From positions 1-5,206 of the forward strand of contig JAUXQA010000235.1 of NCBI GenBank assembly GCA_030683195.1: 5,206 nucleotides of DNA, in the 5' to 3' direction. The notes under the pieces are model-generated. The model saw only the letters and a program-made list of their open reading frames with translations, was not told the origin of the DNA and searched no databases. Every line of letters starts with the position of its first letter. The stretch's first letter is position 1. Below are positions 1-5,206 of the stretch, one piece after another. The position numbers and the translations under genes are program-made. The DNA comes from Rhodoferax sp. Its GTDB lineage: Bacteria > Pseudomonadota > Gammaproteobacteria > Burkholderiales > Burkholderiaceae_C.

Positions 1-1947
1 GTGCCTGACACAGGGGAGCGTCAAACCATTGACGCGTCCGGTGTCTCGACGCTGGACGCTCCCGTGAACCGCACGCTGCAACTGCCCAACGGCGAGTGGA
101 CCTTGAGCGTGGCTCCCCTGACGGGATGGAGCCGCTCTGAGCAATTTGACCTGAAGCTGTCTGTGGCGTTGCTGTTGAGCTTGCTTGCCGCCTATTTGGC
201 CTGGTTGCTGATGGAGATGAAGCGCCGTGATGATCGCCTGGAGGCCGAAGTCAGCGAGCGGACCGCCGAGATACTGACAACTCAGCACCAGCTTGAAGCC
301 ACTTTGGGCGCGGTGCCGGACCTGATGTTTGAGATGGGGCTGGATGGTGTGTACTACAGCGCCCATTCCCCCCGCGCCGACTTGCTGGCCCGGCCAGTGT
401 CCGATCTGCTCGGGAAAACAGTGGCTGACGTCATGTCCGCCGAGGCTGCCACCATCGTGATGGCGGCTTTGCAGGAGGCGCACGCGCACAACTGGTCCAC
501 TGGCAAGCAATTCAGACTCGGGCTGGACGCGGGCGAGCACTGGTTTGAACTGTCGGTTTCACGCAAGGCGCAGATGCCCGGTGAAAGCCCGCGGTTTGTG
601 GTGCTCTCCCGCGACATCACCGAGAACAAGCAGTCCGAAGAAAAAATCCGCAAGCTGGCCCACTTCGATTCCTTGACCCAGTTGCCCAACCGCGTGCTGC
701 TCGCCGCCCGGTGCAAGCAGGCCTTGAGCACAGCCCAGCGCCACAACACCTCATTGGCGGTCATGTTTCTGGATCTGGATCACTTCAAGAACATCAACGA
801 TGCGTTGGGCCACAGCGTGGGTGATGATTTGCTGGTGGCATTGGCCGGTCGGCTCACCTTGGCCGTGCGCGAGCAAGACACTGTGTCGCGCCTGGGGGGT
901 GATGAGTTTGTGTTGGTCCTGATGGATACCGACATGGCCGGTGCAGCGCATGTGGCTGACAAACTGCTCCAGGCCGCCCTGTTGCCGTTTCAACTCGGAC
1001 CACACGAGTTGACGGTGACGCCCAGCATCGGCATTGCCTTGTACCCCAATGACGGGGCTGACTTTGACATCCTGTCGCGCTGCGCTGATGTGGCGATGTA
1101 CCGGGCCAAGCAGGACGGGCGCAATTGCTACCGCTTTCACACCGCCGCCATGCAAGCCAAGTCAGACCGATCCCTGGTTCTGGAAAATGCCCTGCGCCGT
1201 GCCTTGGAGCGCAGGCAGCTCAGCCTGCATTACCAGCCGCAAATGACACTGGCCACAGGTCACATCATGGGTGCCGAGGCGCTGTTGCGCTGGAACCATC
1301 CGGAGCTGGGGGCTGTGTCTCCAGCCGAGTTCATCCCGGTGGCCGAGAGCACCGGCCTGATTCTGCCCATTGGCGAGTGGGTCTTGCGCAGTGCCGTTCA
1401 GCAACTCACTGACTGGATGGCGCAGGGCCTGCCGCCCATCACCCTGGCGGTGAATCTGTCGTCAGTCCAGTTTCGCCACGTGGATCTGCCCGAGCTGGTT
1501 AGCACCATCTTGCAGGAGGCCCGGCTGCCGGCCCACTTGCTGGAGCTGGAGTTGACCGAAAGCGTGGCCATGAACGACCCGCTGGGCGCCATTGCTGTGA
1601 TGGACCAGTTGCATGAGCGCGGCGTGCGCATGTCGATTGACGACTTTGGGACCGGTTACTCGTCATTGAGTTACTTGAAGAAATTCCGGGTTTACAAGCT
1701 CAAGATTGACCAGTCTTTTGTGCGGGACATCACCGAGGACCCGGATGACAAAGCCATTGTGGGCGCCATCATCAGCATGGCCAGCAGCCTTGGCATGCAA
1801 ACTATTGCCGAAGGCGTGGAGACCGCCGGGCAACTGGCGTTCTTGCAGGCCAACGCCTGCACAGAGGTACAGGGCTACTTTTTCAGTCGCCCGCTACCGC
1901 CGGACCAGTTTTTGACCTTCTGGCAAAAATCCCTGACAGTGCTCTGA
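1..1947 (+). CDS. Membrane-anchored CHASE(partial)-PAS-GGDEF-EAL c-di-GMP turnover protein, 5'-truncated
   Basis: Predicted bifunctional diguanylate cyclase/phosphodiesterase at the inner membrane; 648 residues are visible. Residues 26-43 (LQLPNGEWTLSVAPLTGW) resemble the end of a CHASE periplasmic ligand domain, followed by a TM helix (about 52-71), a charged, probably helical linker (72-100), a PAS domain (about 97-213, ending RDITENK), GGDEF (about 219-380) and EAL (about 397-640). The GGDEF domain has metal/substrate residues D258 and N266, the signature GGDEF at 299-303 and an RxxD inhibitory site at R290-D293. The EAL domain has E426 (EALLRW), N485, E517/E520 (ELTES), D547-D548 (DDFGTGYSSL), K568, E604/E607 (AEGVE) and Q624, so both activities look intact. 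The GTG at base 1 is very probably not the true start: the protein opens in the middle of a domain and needs an upstream TM helix. The frame ends at TGA 1945-1947. The domain calls are firm; the CHASE assignment rests on a short tail, and the ligand is unknown. Confidence 0.93.
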   Translation: MPDTGERQTIDASGVSTLDAPVNRTLQLPNGEWTLSVAPLTGWSRSEQFDLKLSVALLLSLLAAYLAWLLMEMKRRDDRLEAEVSERTAEILTTQHQLEATLGAVPDLMFEMGLDGVYYSAHSPRADLLARPVSDLLGKTVADVMSAEAATIVMAALQEAHAHNWSTGKQFRLGLDAGEHWFELSVSRKAQMPGESPRFVVLSRDITENKQSEEKIRKLAHFDSLTQLPNRVLLAARCKQALSTAQRHNTSLAVMFLDLDHFKNINDALGHSVGDDLLVALAGRLTLAVREQDTVSRLGGDEFVLVLMDTDMAGAAHVADKLLQAALLPFQLGPHELTVTPSIGIALYPNDGADFDILSRCADVAMYRAKQDGRNCYRFHTAAMQAKSDRSLVLENALRRALERRQLSLHYQPQMTLATGHIMGAEALLRWNHPELGAVSPAEFIPVAESTGLILPIGEWVLRSAVQQLTDWMAQGLPPITLAVNLSSVQFRHVDLPELVSTILQEARLPAHLLELELTESVAMNDPLGAIAVMDQLHERGVRMSIDDFGTGYSSLSYLKKFRVYKLKIDQSFVRDITEDPDDKAIVGAIISMASSLGMQTIAEGVETAGQLAFLQANACTEVQGYFFSRPLPPDQFLTFWQKSLTVL

Positions 1948-2034
1948 TCTCTTTTCTGGCTCAAATTTTGCTTCATCAGCACAAGCCTCGGTAAAGCCGG
2001 ATTCACTGGTAGCCGTGGGCAGGCGGAATCGACC
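1948..2034 (+). other. Short intergenic spacer between two c-di-GMP genes
   Basis: These 87 bases separate the two genes. I see no GC stem followed by a T-run, and no clear -35/-10 pair, so the downstream gene is probably co-transcribed with the upstream one. The spacer is a multiple of three and has no stop codon in the frame shared by both genes, but it also has no ATG, GTG or TTG codon in that frame. Its conceptual translation (SLFWLKFCFIS and onward) does not look like either protein, so it is treated as non-coding. Confidence 0.6.
2021..2027 (+). promoter_or_regulatory. Probable ribosome binding site of the second gene
   Basis: AGGCGGA is a partial match to the Shine-Dalgarno consensus AGGAGG and lies 7 bases before the ATG at 2035. 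It supports that ATG as the start. The next codon is GTG, which would be an alternative start one residue later at slightly wider spacing. Confidence 0.55.
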
Positions 2035-5000
2035 ATGGTGTCCAAACTCTCTCAATTACTCAGACGTTTGAGCGTGGGGCGAAAGCTCACGCTCATTTAC
2101 TTGCTGGATTTGTCGGCTGTGATCTATGTATCAGGCATCTTGATCCATGAAAAATACCTGGCCATTGACTTCACGCGCAAGGAAATTGTGGGGGTGGTCT
2201 ACACCGAGGCGGTCCGTCAAAATCTGATGGGCGCTTTTTTGCGGCCCCAAGAGTCCACCGCCTCAGATACCGTGCGTGCAGAGTCACTGGCGTCTGCACG
2301 CCAGCAATATGACGAGCTGCTGCATACCGAGGAGGCCTCGGATCGCTTTGCAAAATACCTGATCAGCGCTCGATCGATGCCGCAGGCCTCTGCCGAGGGC
2401 CATGATGCCGCGCTCAAAGGACGGCTGCTGGCACAAGGTCGAGCCCTGCTCACTACGGTGGGCAATCAGTCCAACCTGATTTTGGACCCTGACCTGGACA
2501 GTTACTACGTCATGTCGCTCACGGTGTTGCGGTTTCCCGAACTGCTGCAGGTCTTGCACGACTCCACTGAATTCATGCAGCGCTGGGGCAAACCTGCCGG
2601 TGGAAATAACCAGGTTGCCCAGTTACTGGCCCTGGTGGGTCGGCTGGACGCGGTGATGGCGGGTATGGAGTCGGACTACGACCAAGCCCATGCAGCAGGC
2701 TCGCCGCAGCTGAAAAGCGCATTACAGGCAGCCCGTCTGGGCGTGGTGGAGCAGGTGCGGGTTTTCCAGTCTGTGCTGGAAGGGGTGGCCAACAGTCCAC
2801 CATCGCCTGCGCAAGGGGCACGGCTGGACGCGCCCAACCAGGCCGCACTTTTGGCGGTGGATAGCGCCTGGAAATCGGGTGTGGTGGCACTGGATGGCTT
2901 GCTCCAGGCGCGGGTTGAACTCTTGTTTTCGCGTATGTGGCTGCACCTGGGGACCGCCCTGTTGCTGTTGGGTGCCATTTTGAGTCTGGTCTACCTGGTG
3001 GCCAGTCAAATTGCCCGCCCCTTGCAGTTGCTGGCGCGGGTGGCTGACCGGGTGCGCGGTACGGCCGATTACAGCCACCGCGCCCAATGGGACAGCCGCG
3101 ATGAAATTGGCCAGTTGTACACCGCTTTCAATGACATGTTGACCCAGCTGGATCAAGACCGGCTCACCCAGCAAGAGCTAACCGCCAGCGCCCGGGCTGC
3201 CGTTGCCCAGCGCGAACTGGTTGAGGCGTTTCCAACGCCCATCGTTGTGACCTCGGTACCTGACCACGAGGTGTTGCACGCCAACGCCCCGGCCCAACGC
3301 TGGCTGGGCGATTGCCAGAGCGATCCCTGGCGTCTGGGACTGGAGCCGGGGGTGCGGGCGCGCTTTTTTCAGCGCCTGGCTGACAACGACGCAGTGGATG
3401 AGTTTGAGGTGCGCTGGTTGGGTGGTGACGCGCCGTCCTGGGCCGTGCTGTCGGCACGCCGGCTTAACTACCAGGGCCGCGATGCCGTGCTCACATCGTT
3501 TGCGCCGATCAACAAGCTCAAAGTCATGGAGCAGCGCCTGGAGCTCTGGGCCAAGGTGTTTGAAGCCTCGACCGAGGGCATCGTCATCATGAATACCGAG
3601 CGTGAGATCATCAGTGTGAACCAGGCGTTTTGTCGCAGCACCTTGTATGACTTTCACGAGGTGATTGGCAAAGACATGTCGTTTTTGGTGGACAGGGCCG
3701 AAGTGTTGGCCTGGACCGAGGGCATGGACAAAGATGTGTGGGCGGGGGAGGTCCGCATCCGCAAGTGCACCGGTGAAACCTATCCGGCCTGGATGATGGT
3801 GTCTGCCGTGCACAAAACTGGTGCGCGCGGACAGATTGTGAATTTCATCGCCACATCGATCGACATCACTGACCGCAAGGCGCACGAGGAGCGCATCCAC
3901 TTTCTGGCCCATCACGATGTACTCACCGAGTTGCCTAACCGTTCCCTGTGTCAGCAGCGTTTGTCCGAGGCGTTGGAGCACGCGCGCAAGGAGGGTGAAA
4001 AAGTCGCGGTCCTGTTCATTGATCTGGATCGCTTCAAACTCATCAACGACACGCTGGGGCACCACATTGGAGACGGCTTGTTGCGCACGGTCGCCCGGCG
4101 CCTGACTCACGCCGTGCGGGCCGATGACACGGTTAGCCGCCTGGGGGGCGACGAGTTCGTGGTCATCATGCGCCATGCAGGCAGCCGCGAGGAACTGCAG
4201 GCGGCAGTCGATCAGCGCATGCTGCCCGCCATACGCCAAAGCGCAGTGGTGGAGGGGCACACCATTGCGGTGTCTTGCAGCATCGGTGTGGCTTTGTATC
4301 CGGACGATGCAATCGGTCAGGCCGAACTGATGCGCCGCGCCGATGCCGCCATGTACGAGGCCAAGGCCGCCGGGCGGGATCTGGCGCGGTTTTTCTCGGT
4401 CGAGACGGACCAGCGTATTCAGGCCAGGCAGGTCATGGAGGTGCAGTTGCGCTCAGCGCTGGATCACCAGGAGTTCAGCGTGCACTATCAGCCCCGGCTT
4501 TGCGCGCGAACCCGGCGCATGCTGGGTGCAGAGGCCCTGCTGCGCTGGAATAATCCGCTGCTCGGCCAGGTTTCTCCGGCCGTCTTCATCCCGTTGGCAG
4601 AAGAGACCGGATTGATCAAATCCATTGGTCAGTGGGTGCTGAATGCTGCGTGCAGCCAGTGGATGACGTTTCAGGCCGAGGGTTTGATCAGTGGCCTGGA
4701 GCTGTCAGTCAACCTCTCGGCCTTGCAGCTGGCCGACCCTGAGTTGATTGGCCAGTTGCAAGCTGTCCTGACGCGCACCGGTTTGCCGGCGGGACAGTTG
4801 GAGCTGGAGCTGACCGAGTCGCAGTTGATGGATAACCCGGCTGCAGCACAGGCCCAGGTGTCGGCGCTCAAAGCCTTGGGGGTACAGATTGCGATTGATG
4901 ACTTTGGCACCGGCTACTCCAGCCTGGCCTACCTCAAGCGTTTTGAGATTGACATTCTCAAGGTAGACCAATCGTTTGTGCGTGGCATGCTCGACGACAG

Positions 5001-5206
5001 TGCAGACGCTGCCATCGTGCATGCGGTGATTGCCTTGGGCCACACGCTGGGCTTCAAGGTGGTGGCCGAGGGGGTAGAGAATTTGCCCACGGCACAGACG
5101 CTCACCGCGCTGGGTTGTGATGAGTTGCAGGGCTACTGCTTTAGTCGCCCACTGGCCGTGGCTGATTTTCAGAACTGGGTGCGTGCCCACGGCGTGCCGA
5201 CTGACC
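2035..5206 (+). CDS. Two-TM sensor with HAMP-PAS-PAS-GGDEF-EAL, c-di-GMP turnover protein, 3' end beyond window
   Basis: Predicted inner-membrane sensor that makes and/or degrades c-di-GMP. The frame is open for 1057 codons to the window edge. Order: TM1 (about 18-37), periplasmic domain (38-302) with SNLILDPDLDSYYVM at 146-160, TM2 (303-322), HAMP (about 323-375, with DEIGQLYTAFN), a divergent PAS-like domain (about 393-500), a typical PAS (about 505-615, ending DITDRK), GGDEF (about 620-790) and EAL (about 800-1050). The cyclase part shows D663, N671, RxxD at R695-D698 and GGDEF at 704-708. The EAL part shows E833 (EALLRW), N893, E925/E928, D955-D956, K976, E1012/E1015 and Q1032, so both active sites look complete. 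ATG 2035 is chosen because it is the first start codon in the frame after the upstream TGA, has AGGCGGA 7 bases before it and leads directly into a basic stretch and TM1. The EAL domain reaches its usual end (QGYCFSRPL), so few residues are probably missing. Likely an operon partner of the gene ending at 1947. The periplasmic ligand is unknown. Confidence 0.93.
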   Translation, partial: MVSKLSQLLRRLSVGRKLTLIYLLDLSAVIYVSGILIHEKYLAIDFTRKEIVGVVYTEAVRQNLMGAFLRPQESTASDTVRAESLASARQQYDELLHTEEASDRFAKYLISARSMPQASAEGHDAALKGRLLAQGRALLTTVGNQSNLILDPDLDSYYVMSLTVLRFPELLQVLHDSTEFMQRWGKPAGGNNQVAQLLALVGRLDAVMAGMESDYDQAHAAGSPQLKSALQAARLGVVEQVRVFQSVLEGVANSPPSPAQGARLDAPNQAALLAVDSAWKSGVVALDGLLQARVELLFSRMWLHLGTALLLLGAILSLVYLVASQIARPLQLLARVADRVRGTADYSHRAQWDSRDEIGQLYTAFNDMLTQLDQDRLTQQELTASARAAVAQRELVEAFPTPIVVTSVPDHEVLHANAPAQRWLGDCQSDPWRLGLEPGVRARFFQRLADNDAVDEFEVRWLGGDAPSWAVLSARRLNYQGRDAVLTSFAPINKLKVMEQRLELWAKVFEASTEGIVIMNTEREIISVNQAFCRSTLYDFHEVIGKDMSFLVDRAEVLAWTEGMDKDVWAGEVRIRKCTGETYPAWMMVSAVHKTGARGQIVNFIATSIDITDRKAHEERIHFLAHHDVLTELPNRSLCQQRLSEALEHARKEGEKVAVLFIDLDRFKLINDTLGHHIGDGLLRTVARRLTHAVRADDTVSRLGGDEFVVIMRHAGSREELQAAVDQRMLPAIRQSAVVEGHTIAVSCSIGVALYPDDAIGQAELMRRADAAMYEAKAAGRDLARFFSVETDQRIQARQVMEVQLRSALDHQEFSVHYQPRLCARTRRMLGAEALLRWNNPLLGQVSPAVFIPLAEETGLIKSIGQWVLNAACSQWMTFQAEGLISGLELSVNLSALQLADPELIGQLQAVLTRTGLPAGQLELELTESQLMDNPAAAQAQVSALKALGVQIAIDDFGTGYSSLAYLKRFEIDILKVDQSFVRGMLDDSADAAIVHAVIALGHTLGFKVVAEGVENLPTAQTLTALGCDELQGYCFSRPLAVADFQNWVRAHGVPTD

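Noticed and set aside
1..3. GTG at the first base as a real start codon
   Set aside because: The encoded protein would begin inside a periplasmic domain without a signal or first TM helix, and the codon coincides with the window edge. An upstream continuation is much more likely.
751..1155. Minus-strand open frame of 134 codons
   Set aside because: It is antisense to the conserved GGDEF core of the first gene, where the + strand translation is unmistakable. It looks like the same kind of shadow as the one opposite the second GGDEF domain.
1939..1982. Possible hairpin pairing GTGC..TGAT at the end of the first gene with ATCAGCAC in the spacer
   Set aside because: It has only about eight base pairs with a two-base bulge and a loop of more than 25 bases, and no T-run follows. 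It is not a credible intrinsic terminator.
1989..2000. Small inverted repeat CGGTAAAGCCG in the spacer
   Set aside because: The stem is three base pairs, within chance expectation, with no associated T-run.
2722..3174. Minus-strand open frame of 150 codons
   Set aside because: It is opposite the TM2/HAMP region of the second gene; no domain and no ribosome binding site were noted.
3178..4260. Long minus-strand open frame of 360 codons
   Set aside because: It lies wholly opposite the HAMP-PAS-GGDEF coding region of the second gene. Its translation is rich in H, Q, R and V with no recognisable domain, as expected for the antisense shadow of a GC-rich gene.
661..4923. DNA similarity between the two GGDEF-EAL modules as a possible recent duplication or recombination repeat
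   Set aside because: Matches are confined to codons for conserved motifs and are broken by many third-position and replacement differences, so this is ordinary family homology.
4705..5190. Minus-strand open frame of 161 codons
   Set aside because: It is antisense to the EAL domain of the second gene, whose catalytic motifs fix the + strand frame.

Overview
The window is a GC-rich bacterial stretch that is almost entirely coding on the + strand. It holds two large, adjacent c-di-GMP signalling genes, each cut by a window edge. Frequent TTG and CTG leucine codons, strong G/C third positions and PAS-GGDEF-EAL proteins with phrases such as KLAHFDSLTQLPNR suggest a betaproteobacterium, probably Burkholderiales (Comamonadaceae, Rhodoferax/Polaromonas-like). 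This placement is inferred from style and not from a marker gene.

Layout: positions 1-1947 encode the C-terminal 648 residues of a membrane-anchored sensor. It contains the end of a probable CHASE-type periplasmic domain, one transmembrane helix, a PAS domain, a GGDEF domain and an EAL domain. An 87-base spacer (1948-2034) has no convincing terminator or promoter and carries a plausible ribosome binding site just before the next gene. From 2035 to the right edge (5206) an uninterrupted frame of 1057 codons encodes a second sensor: TM helix, periplasmic domain of about 265 residues, second TM helix, HAMP, a divergent PAS-like domain, a typical PAS domain, GGDEF and EAL. No stop codon is reached, but the EAL domain is essentially complete, so only a short C-terminal tail should be missing.

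Both proteins keep the GGDEF signature, the RxxD inhibitory site and every EAL catalytic residue that can be checked by eye. Each could therefore make c-di-GMP from GTP and also hydrolyse it to pGpG, with the balance set by its own sensor. The shared strand and short spacer suggest co-transcription. The pair would then feed two different periplasmic signals, one through CHASE and one through a two-helix/HAMP sensor, into the same second-messenger pool.

No RNA gene, mobile element, CRISPR array or significant repeat was seen. The window looks like an ordinary signalling locus. The points worth a second look are the tandem architecture and the uncharacterised periplasmic sensor of the second gene.
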